Origin: JAQVEM01 sp034660395
Lineage (GTDB): Bacteria; Actinomycetota; Humimicrobiia; Humimicrobiales; Humimicrobiaceae
Reading direction: 5' to 3'
Assembly (NCBI GenBank): GCA_034660395.1
Contig: JAYEJA010000103.1
Location: forward strand, 1 to 43,064
DNA: 43,064 nucleotides
Part shown: in pieces, positions 9,701 to 16,497 of the stretch
Position numbering within the stretch: the first letter of the stretch is position 1
How the letters are laid out: every line of letters begins with the position of its first letter
Notes under the pieces: model-generated
What the model was told of the DNA's origin: nothing
The model's input: only the letters and a program-made list of their open reading frames with translations
Database searches by the model: none
Made by a program: the position numbers and the translations under genes

Positions 9701-9976
9701 CTCTGCTATGAAACTTAAGCTGAATGAATGGAATGTTTCTATAGGAATTTCCAGAATGCTCCTGTTAATTAAGGAAGTCGCCTTTTCCCTTATTATTTTT
9801 GACCATCTTCGGTTAAAGCAAAAAATAAGCAGCTTCTCCGGATTTATTTTTTTTACATTAACCAGATATTTTACCAGCTCTAAAAGAGCATAAGTTTTTC
9901 CCGAACCGGGAGGCCCAATTACCAGAGAGTCACTTTTGCCTTTTTCAATAATATCTATAAGACTGTCATCCAACAT
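6743..9976 (-). CDS. adnA: UvrD-like helicase-nuclease partner, AdnA-like
   Basis: Second subunit of the presumed AdnAB-type resection complex, 1077 residues. It has Walker A GPPGSGKT (21-28), GNDDQSIYTFRG, ENHRSSSII, SFHQCKGLEFEAVF and FYNGITRVKEYLYI. It lacks a recognisable Q motif before the P-loop, and Walker B reads VDELQELN instead of DEFQD, so the ATPase looks weaker than its partner's. This fits mycobacterial AdnA, where AdnB is the main motor (family knowledge). The C-terminal nuclease is complete: GRIDQINF, LVDYKSS, QLKLY. A 4Fe-4S clasp is formed by Cys in YMDCPFKYK plus SCLNCGFKVLC (Cx2Cx5C). It starts 3 bp after a 50-codon ORF and overlaps the downstream gene by 8 bp. Confidence 0.82.
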   Translation of the reverse strand: MLDDSLIDIIEKGKSDSLVIGPPGSGKTYALLELVKYLVNVKKINPEKLLIFCFNRRWSKIIREKATSLINRSILEIPIETFHSFSLSFIAESKSFLYKGNSGNGNEDNPFEDIKILNSVQQWEFLKEVIKELDGKKYPRTFKYMNSNKFIESSFVQEVFDFILRAQENLFTPEELSDKFTPFFSPLLSELSGIYSRYTGELKKNKFYNYGMLLAEAVSILKKRKKVSDYYRKKYEYIIVDELQELNKAQFEIINCISDSNCIFFGNDDQSIYTFRGSALDIFKSVYTKLKQEKIYFLRENHRSSSIINEACSRFINLSENRIPKESITPGSNSSGEFQVKNFYTLLEEANFICNKIKYLYLNKGIKLEEMAIVIKGLGYETHIIESALIQNGIPFVRRGTRSLLDNRIVKYLLNFLRFLVTAKEIEKLYGKDTDGRKGNKKGSDFDSNNDLQLKIDSFLGNIMLSDIVNLEPLFFKRVRKSYSERSSSGGGEFKNLWDYFRSFSREKNKRNTETCKITDFVSVADKLLEIMDTGVCVFDFLMLLVRDEKAGVLKYLLEGAGSRAENRNNWNNLSDFLNNVKDFSSENKPDGAGAYINFIDNIIESKFTEEIEQSTKDLIQPGSVNILSFHQCKGLEFEAVFTPFINRDYLPAKFVNTQAFDIQIFNYLNGAEKLKPIELKKEHLYGEMKLFYNGITRVKEYLYITSSSRVKSIIYERIRDIYDDLNKKYKNADGYKNIEYGKGKEKIKNDSSSEKTEIKEMWELPGLDLNNLWLVRKKAMVAAYKRDKGLSSNSRSYLNEITILKHFYNPGEWWSFVKATKNSKNPLASFPPSFSHSSINAYMDCPFKYKIRYFLKLVEEDNLSLIIGKVYHRIMRKFFEGKDDYSWKKLVKIINGTFEEYDFEYDFLKRDLKEKVLEQFENFYRNLMPKNPHKSVVERGFQFEIGGEKIRGRIDQINFIDESNIELVDYKSSSSSYSSKELREELQLKLYRTALELSDDLKKLRSMNVEMKYICLGNLKKPVSVMPADYYNLNEVKNILKENIAKIKSGRFSPEPKSSNSCLNCGFKVLCPKYYG

Positions 9977-9979
9977 TAA

Positions 9980-10132
9980 TCACTTGGCATTAATTTGTCT
10001 TAACTCAATTAATATTTCCTTCAGAATGGTTAGCTGAAGTCTTCTAAAATCAATATCGCTGGAAAGCTTTGCCCATCTCCTGGGGTTGCCTTCAGGGATA
10101 TACTTATCAAGTTCCGATAGTATATCTGTCAT
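9980..10132 (-). CDS. Small hypothetical protein upstream of adnA
   Basis: This 50-codon ORF begins MTDILSELDKYIPEGNPRRW and ends ILIELRQINAK. It is hydrophilic, probably helical and has no membrane segment. Its TGA stop lies 3 bp before the ATG of the adnA-like gene, a spacing typical of coupled genes, and codon use resembles the neighbours. The upstream site is imprecise: GGAAGGAAG lies about 12-15 nt before the ATG, and a GTG four codons earlier is possible but too close to that site. I do not recognise the family. It may be an accessory of the helicase pair or only a leader ORF. Confidence 0.5.
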   Translation of the reverse strand: MTDILSELDKYIPEGNPRRWAKLSSDIDFRRLQLTILKEILIELRQINAK

Positions 10133-10289
10133 AATATTTAACACTTCCTTCCCGGAAATCTCCAGATTTCTAAATCCTTCTACCTGTGATTGACCGGAAT
10201 AAATATACTGTAAACATTTTATATAAACTCAAAATCAAATAAAATTATTTCCAGACAAACCGGTCTTCTCTCCAATCATAAAACTCTTA

Positions 10290-10363
10290 TGGAGCGGGCT
10301 ACGGGAGTTGAACCCGCCTCTTGAGCTTGGGAAGCTCATGTATTACCGCTATACTAAGCCCGC
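10290..10363 (-). tRNA. tRNA-Gly (anticodon CCC)
   Basis: The 74-nt sequence folds as a full cloverleaf: acceptor GCGGGCT/AGCCCGC, D stem GTAT/ATAC, anticodon stem TGAGC/GCTCA with loop TTCCCAA (anticodon CCC), and T stem GCGGG/CCCGT with loop TTCAACT. The discriminator base is U, as usual for tRNA-Gly, and CCA is encoded. It starts 12 nt after the stop of the amaP-like gene on the same strand, so the two may share a transcript. Confidence 0.93.
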
Positions 10364-10375
10364 CTTACAGCTTAC

Positions 10376-11014
10376 CTAATCATTATCTCTTTCTTCTACG
10401 GATATCTCTTCCTCTTCGGATAACTCAATATCCTTATCAATCTCTCCTGACCCGGCAACTTCCTCTTTTTTCTCTGCCTTTTCTTTTCCTCCGGGTATAA
10501 GTTTTACTATGGTAAGGTTTGTTTTTATAACCTTTATACCCAGCCTGCCAGACACCATGCTGCCGGTTTTTTCTATTATTTCCTGCATCTTTTCAGGAAT
10601 ATCAATATTTTCTTTCAGGCGGGCATTCATATTAATTATAATTCCTGCTGCTTTAGGAACAATTTTTACTTTTACTTCGTCAAGGCCATCTATTTTTAGT
10701 ACCTCATTTCTAACCTTCCTTGAAATGGTATCCAGAGTTACCATGGCATTACCTTCATCTGAACTTGATATATTTGCCACTTTTGGCTTTCTCCTATAAA
10801 ATTCCATTAATAATAAGAATACTCCTATTGCAAATACAGCCAGCGAGGCAAGGAAACCGATTACCTTATTCACGCTGTATTCAGGATTTATTATTTTTGA
10901 AGCTATATCAGACCAGCTAAAGTACCCTATAAAAACATCCACCATAAAAACTGCTGATAAGCCCACAAGAAATACAAGAATTAAAATAACGATTATTTTA
11001 TTGAATATATTCAT
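10376..11014 (-). CDS. amaP: Alkaline shock membrane anchor protein, AmaP/Asp23-like
   Basis: I chose the ATG at 11014 (212 residues, MNIFNKIIVILIL) because TAAGGAGGAG lies 5 nt upstream. An earlier in-frame ATG at 11056 sits at or before the predicted transcription start. Two N-terminal membrane segments, roughly residues 3-27 and 47-69, precede a cytoplasmic domain of about 100 residues resembling the Asp23/YloU fold (VTLDTISRKVRNEV, LDEVKVKIVPKAAGI). The tail is acidic (DIELSEEEEISVEERDND). In staphylococci AmaP anchors Asp23 under the membrane during envelope stress; here no separate Asp23 gene is adjacent. The biochemical function is not known. Confidence 0.75.
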   Translation of the reverse strand: MNIFNKIIVILILVFLVGLSAVFMVDVFIGYFSWSDIASKIINPEYSVNKVIGFLASLAVFAIGVFLLLMEFYRRKPKVANISSSDEGNAMVTLDTISRKVRNEVLKIDGLDEVKVKIVPKAAGIIINMNARLKENIDIPEKMQEIIEKTGSMVSGRLGIKVIKTNLTIVKLIPGGKEKAEKKEEVAGSGEIDKDIELSEEEEISVEERDND

Positions 11015-11058
11015 TAAACTCCTCCTTAAAGTCCGGGCTGCTGACAAACAACTCAAAG

Positions 11059-11085
11059 ATTATAATAGCCCAATTAAAAAGTCAA
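11059..11085 (-). promoter_or_regulatory. Promoter of the amaP-tRNA unit
   Basis: On the minus strand TTGACT (11085-11080) and TATAAT (11064-11059) are spaced 15 bp, or 16 bp if ATTGAC is taken as the -35. The start would fall near 11052, upstream of the chosen amaP ATG and downstream of the longer alternative start. Confidence 0.6.
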
Positions 11086-11285
11086 TAAACCACAAGCATA
11101 CTATCAGCCAAAATTTTCTAAATTTAATACTAAAATATTTTATATAAATAAATAAATTAATTATACTGTTATGGAAAAAAATAACACTATTTTATTTATT
11201 ATAGTTACCTTTGAATACTACATATGCTAAAATTCTGCATAATGGTAAATATCAGAGTTATTAACTTCATAGTGAAGGTAAAACA

Positions 11286-12164
11286 GTGAAAACTCTAATC
11301 ATTCTAAATCCCTCATCAGCAAAGGGAAAATCGCTTGATTTAAGGGATATTATTGAGTCAGAATTTAAAAAGTACGGTATGGGTTACTTTCTTCACATAA
11401 GCAGCGACTCTGATGATATCATAAAAACTACAAAGGCAAATCTTAAAAAGGGTTTCTCCAATTTTATAGCAGTCGGAGGCGACGGAACAATCCATTATAT
11501 GGCAAATGCTCTGGCAGGAACCGATAAAAAAATAGGAATAATACCTGCCGGTTCCGGCAACGATATAGCTGCATGCCTGGGTATAAGTTCCGATATAAAA
11601 AAATGCTGCCAGATTATAAAAAGGGGAAAGACAAAAAAAATTGATATGGGTCTTATAAATGACAGATATTATTACCTGTGCATTGCAGGTGCAGGATTTG
11701 ACTCGCAGGTAAATTACCTTGCGAACAATACCCGCCTCCCTCTTAAAGGGTCTGCCAGGTATAACTATGCAGTATATAAAAATCTTATAACATTTAAACC
11801 CGTCAAATTTTTTATAAGTTACGCTGGCAATAAAAGAGAAATTTATGGGATGATGATTGCAGTTTCCAATATGAGTTCATATGGAGGCGGGATGAAAATA
11901 ACTCCTGACGCAAATCCCGAAGATGGGCTATTTGATATCTGCGTTATAAAAAAAATGGATAAGATACATTTTATAAAAACTTTCCCAAAAGTATATGAAG
12001 GTAAACACACAGCTGACAGACATGTCGAAATCTTTAAAACCGGCAGCATAAAAATAGACAGTGAATATCATTTCAGTATTTTTGCAGATGGAGAATATAT
12101 CTGTAAACTTCCGGCTACTTTCAAAATAATACCGGGTAACCTAAATTTTATAACTCCCGGTTAA
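11286..12164 (+). CDS. Diacylglycerol/lipid kinase (DagK/YegS family)
   Basis: This is a soluble or peripheral lipid kinase that phosphorylates diacylglycerol or a related lipid with ATP, recycling lipid released by envelope biosynthesis. The nucleotide-binding signature AVGGDGTIHYMANAL (near residues 60-75) and PAGSGNDIAACLGI (near 96-110) define the DAGK catalytic domain. The C-terminal part includes KITPDANPEDGLFDIC and FADGEYI, as in YegS/DgkB. The length of 292 residues is normal. It starts at GTG with GAAGGT about 7 nt upstream. It is a single gene converging on the binding protein gene 2 bp away. The exact lipid substrate cannot be told. Confidence 0.88.
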   Translation: MKTLIILNPSSAKGKSLDLRDIIESEFKKYGMGYFLHISSDSDDIIKTTKANLKKGFSNFIAVGGDGTIHYMANALAGTDKKIGIIPAGSGNDIAACLGISSDIKKCCQIIKRGKTKKIDMGLINDRYYYLCIAGAGFDSQVNYLANNTRLPLKGSARYNYAVYKNLITFKPVKFFISYAGNKREIYGMMIAVSNMSSYGGGMKITPDANPEDGLFDICVIKKMDKIHFIKTFPKVYEGKHTADRHVEIFKTGSIKIDSEYHFSIFADGEYICKLPATFKIIPGNLNFITPG

Positions 12165-12166
12165 TA

Positions 12167-13366
12167 TCAATACCTTACCCAGGCACCATCTTTCACAACA
12201 AAAACAGTTGACTCCGGCTCTAACCTGTCCCCATTAGAATCAAACTCTATATGACCCGCTACACCGTCATATGATATGGCCCTAAGCTCATCAGTAAAAT
12301 CACCGGGTAACACAGAATTGGCTCTTTTTATTGCTTCTATGACAATAAAAACGGAATCATAACAATAAGGTGCATATTCACCGGGTCCCTCGATATCTGC
12401 ATCTGTACCATCCGTTTGTTCCAGATAATTCTTAAAATCATGCCAGAAACTTACCGCCCTGGAATCCTGTGAATATCTCGCAAGCGAAGGAGGATCCGGT
12501 ATCACTGCAATTAACCCCTCCAGGTACTGTGCATCAGCTAAAGTAAAAATATTATCATCCATTCCCATTGTCTCAGTTATAAATCTCGAATGCAGACCTG
12601 CATCCCCTGCTTTTTCCATTAAGTCTGCAACCTCATTATAGTTGCCGCAGAAAAATATGGCATCTGGTCCTTCTATTAACAGATTCTCAGCTATAATTCC
12701 GGCATCTTCCTCCTCCATTTCTATTGCCATCGGCTCCGTACCTGCAAGTTCTATCCCATAATCAGTCAGCATGCTCCATAAATAATCTACAAGATTTATG
12801 GAATATTCTTCCCGGTTATTGATAAGTAATATTTTTTGAGGGTTTATTTCATCCCTTATAAAATTAGCAATATTTTCCACTTTTTGTTCATTATTTATTA
12901 TCATCCTGAAAAAGAGGTTACCTTCTTTGGAAACTTCAGTTTTTTGAGCAAAAGGCGAAATCAGCGGTATGTTGTATTCTTCATAAACCGGCAGGGAAAC
13001 TTCTGTCGTGCCGTCAAAAGTAGACCCGATTGCAGCGGCTACACCCTCATCTACCATTTCCCTCGCAACCAGAAAAGCCTTTTCAGGATTTCCTTCGTCA
13101 TCCTTAACAACTACCTCAATATCATAATCAAATCCACCCACCCTTACAGGAGAAAGCTTTGAAGCAGCAAGCCTGGCACTTATCATTTGTTCCTCTCCGA
13201 AGGATTTATACTCACCCGTCATAACACCCTGGCATCCTATCTTTATTACTCTCTCCTTTGAATCACATCCACCTGTATTAAAAAGTACAAATAAAAGCAC
13301 TAAAATCAGCGCAGCCATTGAAAGATATCCTGCAGCCCTTACATAAAGGAGTCTTTTAAATTTCAT
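12167..13366 (-). CDS. ABC transporter substrate-binding lipoprotein, branched-chain amino acid type
   Basis: An N-terminal signal segment (residues about 13-32) ends in NTGGC, an acceptable lipobox, so the protein is probably lipid-anchored outside the membrane. The mature part, IGCQGVMTGEYKSFGEEQMISARLA followed later by AYDSVF-like and YDGVAGHIEFDSNGDR motifs, is the type 1 periplasmic binding fold of LivJ/urea/amide receptors. KVVVKDDEGNP-like sequence near residue 76 is also typical. No permease or ATPase gene is nearby, so it is an orphan receptor here. A GGAGAG site lies about 5 nt before the ATG. The ligand is unknown; such proteins also occur as receptor-like or spore-related sensors. 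Confidence 0.82.
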   Translation of the reverse strand: MKFKRLLYVRAAGYLSMAALILVLLFVLFNTGGCDSKERVIKIGCQGVMTGEYKSFGEEQMISARLAASKLSPVRVGGFDYDIEVVVKDDEGNPEKAFLVAREMVDEGVAAAIGSTFDGTTEVSLPVYEEYNIPLISPFAQKTEVSKEGNLFFRMIINNEQKVENIANFIRDEINPQKILLINNREEYSINLVDYLWSMLTDYGIELAGTEPMAIEMEEEDAGIIAENLLIEGPDAIFFCGNYNEVADLMEKAGDAGLHSRFITETMGMDDNIFTLADAQYLEGLIAVIPDPPSLARYSQDSRAVSFWHDFKNYLEQTDGTDADIEGPGEYAPYCYDSVFIVIEAIKRANSVLPGDFTDELRAISYDGVAGHIEFDSNGDRLEPESTVFVVKDGAWVRY

Positions 13367-13688
13367 CTATTCTCTCTCCGCAATCAATAAATAATTATAA
13401 ATTTAAAGAAAAGTTCACAATAAAACAATAAAAAAGATTATATCAGAAAAAGCTAAAATTATAATTATTTTTAATATAAAAGTATGTTTAAGCTTAAAAA
13501 ATTCTTTTTTATCTAAAAATACCCGTTTTGATATGTTATTATTCCTGCTTTTGGATAAATTAAAAAGTTAATCCTTAAAGAATTTTTAAAAAAAGAATCG
13601 CCTATAAGTAAAATATTTGCTAAATTAATTGAAAATATTTAAAAAAAGGCATAAATTATAATAGTCAGAAACATACAAAGGAGGCAAA
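13367..13688. other. Divergent intergenic region between the binding protein and degV genes
   Basis: It is 322 bp, very AT-rich, and has no credible ORF. It must contain divergent promoters. On the minus strand TTGTGA followed by TAATTA with 17 bp spacing lies in the 50 bp before the binding-protein start, but it is a poor match. The plus-strand promoter is listed separately. An AAAGGAGG site ends 5 nt before the degV ATG. Confidence 0.5.
13629..13662 (+). promoter_or_regulatory. Putative promoter of the degV operon
   Basis: TTGAAA at 13629-13634 is followed after 17 bp by TAAATT (13652-13657), or after 22 bp by a perfect TATAAT (13657-13662). The TATAAT is the more convincing half, and the -35 assignment is uncertain. 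Transcription would start about 20 nt before the ATG. Confidence 0.4.
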
Positions 13689-14537
13689 ATGAGTAAAGTG
13701 GCAATAGTCACTGACAGCACTTCCGATATTCCAAAAGAAATTGGAGAACAGCTTAATATAAAGATAATTCCATTAAAGGTTATTTTTGGCGATGAAAGTT
13801 TTCTGGATGACGGGGAACAAATAACCTTAGAAGAATTCTATGAAAAAATCAGGACATCCGAAAAGCTTCCTACTACTACCCAGCCTACTCCTAAAGATTT
13901 TATAGAAGCATACAACGAAATCCTTAAAGAAAGTGACAGTATAATTTCGATACACATCTCGAAAAAAATGTCAGGAACCATCAACTCTGCAGAGCTTGCT
14001 AAAAAACAGCTTCCTGGAAAGGATATAGAAATAGTTGATTCAGAAGTGGTTCATTTTCCACTTGGCTTTCTGGCTATGAATGCAGCAACCCTTGCGCAGG
14101 AAGACAAAACAAAAGAAGAAATTCTAAAAGGTTTAGATGAATTCAAATCAAAAATTAAAGTATTGTTTGTTCCCAGCACCCTTGAATACTTAAAAAAAGG
14201 CGGCAGGATAGGAAAAGCTAAGGGCCTTATCGCTTCACTTCTGGAAATAAAGCCCATACTCACCCTGCATGACGGTGAAGTGGCTCAGTTCAAAACCACA
14301 CGCAGGTGGAATCAGGCAAAAACAGAATTAATCAATTCCATGAAAACAATGGTTAAAGAGCCCCGGAAACTTATAGTATCCATAGGTGATTCAGATGCAA
14401 AAAAAGACGCTATTGATATGTATGAAAGGATAAAAGATACTTTTAATCCAAAAGAGATAATAAGAGTTGACATCGGAGCAATCGTCGGCACCCACCTTGG
14501 ACCGGGAGGATTAGGTATAACATTCTATGAGGAATGA
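13689..14537 (+). CDS. degV: DegV family fatty-acid-binding protein
   Basis: DegV/FakB proteins are soluble two-domain proteins that bind a fatty acid; in Gram-positives FakB presents it to the kinase FakA. The N-terminus VAIVTDSTSDIPKEI is the family signature. TTTQPTP (near residues 58-64) and HISKKMSGTINSA (near 96-108) line the lipid pocket, and GTHLGPGGLGI near the C-terminus is also conserved. The length of 282 is usual. AAAGGAGG lies 5 nt before the ATG. It overlaps the next gene by 11 bp. A FakA gene is not in the window, so a role with FakA is only possible. Confidence 0.92.
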   Translation: MSKVAIVTDSTSDIPKEIGEQLNIKIIPLKVIFGDESFLDDGEQITLEEFYEKIRTSEKLPTTTQPTPKDFIEAYNEILKESDSIISIHISKKMSGTINSAELAKKQLPGKDIEIVDSEVVHFPLGFLAMNAATLAQEDKTKEEILKGLDEFKSKIKVLFVPSTLEYLKKGGRIGKAKGLIASLLEIKPILTLHDGEVAQFKTTRRWNQAKTELINSMKTMVKEPRKLIVSIGDSDAKKDAIDMYERIKDTFNPKEIIRVDIGAIVGTHLGPGGLGITFYEE

Positions 14538-15126
14538 AAAGGGTTCTGAAAAAAATAAAACCATCAAAGAAAATATAAGGAAAATATTCAGGAGTAAGAG
14601 GAAGAACCTTCCTGCCGGGTATAGAGAAAAAAGCAGCAAAACGATAGAGAAAAAGTTTCTCGAAACAACTTATTACTTCAGCTCTAAAAATATCCTTATC
14701 TACCACCCCATTAAAGGGGAAGTTGATACTAAAATCATTATCAGGGAAGCCCTAAAAGATAAAAAGAATATAATTTTACCCAGGGTGCATAATGACAGGT
14801 TAAAACTATTTTTTGTAGAGAATCCTTCCATACAGCTTGAAAAAGGCGCCTATCACATAATGGAACCTGTTCCCCGACTGTGCAGGCCCGCAGGAATTCA
14901 TGATATTGACCTAGTTGTTATTCCGGGAGTCAGTTTTGATAAAAATCTTAACCGTCTTGGATATGGAGGCGGTTATTATGATAAAATACTTGAGAATATT
15001 CCTGAAAAAACAAAAAAAATAGCACTCTGTTTCAATATCCAGTTAGTTAACAAAATTCCCGTCATGGAACATGACATTAAGGCGGATATACTTATTACAG
15101 AAACAGAAACTTACTATTCCCGCTAG
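14527..15126 (+). CDS. 5-formyltetrahydrofolate cyclo-ligase
   Basis: This enzyme (YgfA/MTHFS family) converts 5-formyl-THF and ATP to 5,10-methenyl-THF in one-carbon metabolism. The motif NRLGYGGGYYDKIL (near residues 148-161) binds ATP/phosphate and is diagnostic. VVIPGVSFD precedes it and a basic N-terminus (FRSKRKNL) follows the family pattern. The length of 199 is normal. The ATG overlaps the end of degV by 11 bp without its own clear ribosome site, so translation is probably coupled. Confidence 0.92.
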   Translation: MRNEKGSEKNKTIKENIRKIFRSKRKNLPAGYREKSSKTIEKKFLETTYYFSSKNILIYHPIKGEVDTKIIIREALKDKKNIILPRVHNDRLKLFFVENPSIQLEKGAYHIMEPVPRLCRPAGIHDIDLVVIPGVSFDKNLNRLGYGGGYYDKILENIPEKTKKIALCFNIQLVNKIPVMEHDIKADILITETETYYSR

Positions 15127-15167
15127 TTTTAAGAAATTTTTAAAAATTAAACACAGGAACTACCATA

Positions 15168-15908
15168 ATGAAACCAGAAGAATATAATGATAAAAATAAA
15201 ATTGCAATTCTTATCCCTGCATATAACGAGGAAAAGTATATTAAATCTGTTATTAAAGACTGCCTTAGCTATCACCTTGATATAATTATTGTTGATGACG
15301 GATCAGTTGATAACACATTTAAAAAAATAAAATCCATCCCCGAACCTGATAATTCTAAAATAACCTTAATACGCCACCGCGTAAACAAAGGCAAGGGACA
15401 ATCACTGAGAACCGGTTTTCTATATGTTATCAAAAATAATTATTCAGGAATCATAACCATTGACGCCGATGGCCAGCATGACACAGGCGAAATTGTAAAT
15501 TTTTTAAAAATTATAGAAAAAGAAAACCCTGATTTAATAATTGGAAACCGGCTGTCCAATACTAAAAATATGCCATTCATAAGACTTGCCACAAACGTCT
15601 TTACTTCATGGATTATCTCTATAATCTCAGGAAGGAAAATAAGGGATGTCCAGTCCGGTTTTAGATACCTTAAAACAGATGTAATTAAAAATATTAAGCT
15701 CGAAACCGGTAATTTTGATACCGAGCCGGAGATAATAATGAAATCAATCTGGTACGGCTATAATATAAAAAACATACCTATAAAAACAATATACCATAAA
15801 AATTTTACCAGCTATGTTAATCCCGCCACCGATACCATTAAATTCTTTAAACTGGTTTTTAACAGCTTCAGATGGAAGAGAAAATTTTTTAAAAAAAATA
15901 AAAAATAA
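15168..15908 (+). CDS. Family 2 glycosyltransferase, polyprenyl-phosphate sugar transferase type
   Basis: The GT-A fold is shown by IAILIPAYNEEKYI at the N-terminus, VDDGSVDNT (near residues 43-51), NKGKGQSLRTG and the metal-binding DADGQH (near 101-106). QSGFRYL (near 166) is typical of dolichol/undecaprenyl-phosphate mannosyl- or glucosyltransferases. It probably moves a sugar from a nucleotide donor to a lipid carrier at the inner face of the membrane. No multi-spanning C-terminal region is present, and it ends in a Lys-rich tail. It follows the folate gene by 41 bp and is likely in the same transcript. Acceptor and sugar are unknown. Confidence 0.85.
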   Translation: MKPEEYNDKNKIAILIPAYNEEKYIKSVIKDCLSYHLDIIIVDDGSVDNTFKKIKSIPEPDNSKITLIRHRVNKGKGQSLRTGFLYVIKNNYSGIITIDADGQHDTGEIVNFLKIIEKENPDLIIGNRLSNTKNMPFIRLATNVFTSWIISIISGRKIRDVQSGFRYLKTDVIKNIKLETGNFDTEPEIIMKSIWYGYNIKNIPIKTIYHKNFTSYVNPATDTIKFFKLVFNSFRWKRKFFKKNKK

Positions 15909-15933
15909 CTCAATTATTACAGGGCGGTGAATA

Positions 15934-16098
15934 TCAGAACGCTTCGCTTTCATACCACTCTTTAAAAATTTCTATATATTCCTTGATATCCTGATAGAAA
16001 ATTAAAAATATTATAATTATTACCAGAATTATAATGACAGCTATCGCTATCTTCTCAAATACCGTAAAAATCTTTTTTCTTTTCTTATCTTCAGCCAT
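15934..16098 (-). CDS. Small single-pass membrane protein
   Basis: The 54 residues begin MAEDKKRKKIFTVFEKIAI, continue as one very hydrophobic segment (about residues 17-36, AIAVIIILVIIIIFLIF) and end in a charged amphipathic tail (QDIKEYIEIFKEWYESEAF). By the positive-inside rule the basic N-terminus faces the cytoplasm. It starts 10 bp after the stop of the HTH gene on the same strand, and codon use matches neighbours. No strong ribosome site is visible. I do not recognise the family. Its place at the end of the HTH/CpaE-like unit suggests a membrane partner of those proteins, which is inference. Confidence 0.6.
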   Translation of the reverse strand: MAEDKKRKKIFTVFEKIAIAVIIILVIIIIFLIFYQDIKEYIEIFKEWYESEAF

Positions 16099-16108
16099 TA
16101 ATTAGAAA

Positions 16109-16495
16109 TTATTTAGTTTGCCTGATTCTATTTTCTATGAAATCTTCCAGGCTCTTTGCAGGAACCCTCCATGAACTTCTGCCTTCCCTTACCTTAAAAC
16201 CTTTAAGCTTTCCTGTTTTTAAAAGATTCCATACATTATCAACCGAAAGTTTCAGGATTTTTGCCACCTGGTCTGCCGTATATAGAACCGGCTCACTATA
16301 GGCGGTTTTTACTTCACCTTTAGCTAAAAATCCTTTCAGGAACTCATCCAGATTATCCTCTTTTATCCTTATGGACTTACCAAGTCTTACTACCGGCAAC
16401 CTCTTTAGCATAATCATCCTGATTACTTCCGACTCGCTGATTCCGATAAGATCAGATACTTCTTTAATTGTAAATAATTTTTTTTCTTCAGCCAT
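16109..16495 (-). CDS. Double helix-turn-helix (MerR/excisionase-type) protein
   Basis: The 128 residues contain two copies of the excisionase-like winged HTH. One is about residues 7-54 (FTIKEVSDLIGISESEVIRMI ... RIKEDNLDEFL), the other about 72-124 (YTADQVAKILKLSVDNVWNLL ... WRVPAKSLEDFI). Each has the usual pattern: a recognition helix, a basic hairpin and a final helix. Such proteins bind DNA and often act as small regulators or architectural factors. It starts 2 bp after the CpaE-like gene stop, with no separate ribosome site, so translation is probably coupled. It may bind the palindromes upstream of the operon (inference). Confidence 0.8.
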   Translation of the reverse strand: MAEEKKLFTIKEVSDLIGISESEVIRMIMLKRLPVVRLGKSIRIKEDNLDEFLKGFLAKGEVKTAYSEPVLYTADQVAKILKLSVDNVWNLLKTGKLKGFKVREGRSSWRVPAKSLEDFIENRIRQTK

Positions 16496-16497
16496 TT

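Noticed and set aside
9360..9893. Plus-strand open frame of 177 codons
   Set aside because: It lies antisense inside the adnA-like gene, which has clear helicase motifs; the antisense product shows no recognisable features.
10200..10260. CCGG/CTGG hairpin after tRNA-Gly as a terminator
   Set aside because: The stem is four pairs with a wobble and the following tract is not a clean T-run.
12122..12164. ACCGGG/CCCGGT hairpin at the end of the lipid kinase gene as a terminator
   Set aside because: The stem is only 6 bp with a 19-nt loop, lies inside the coding end and has no T-tract.
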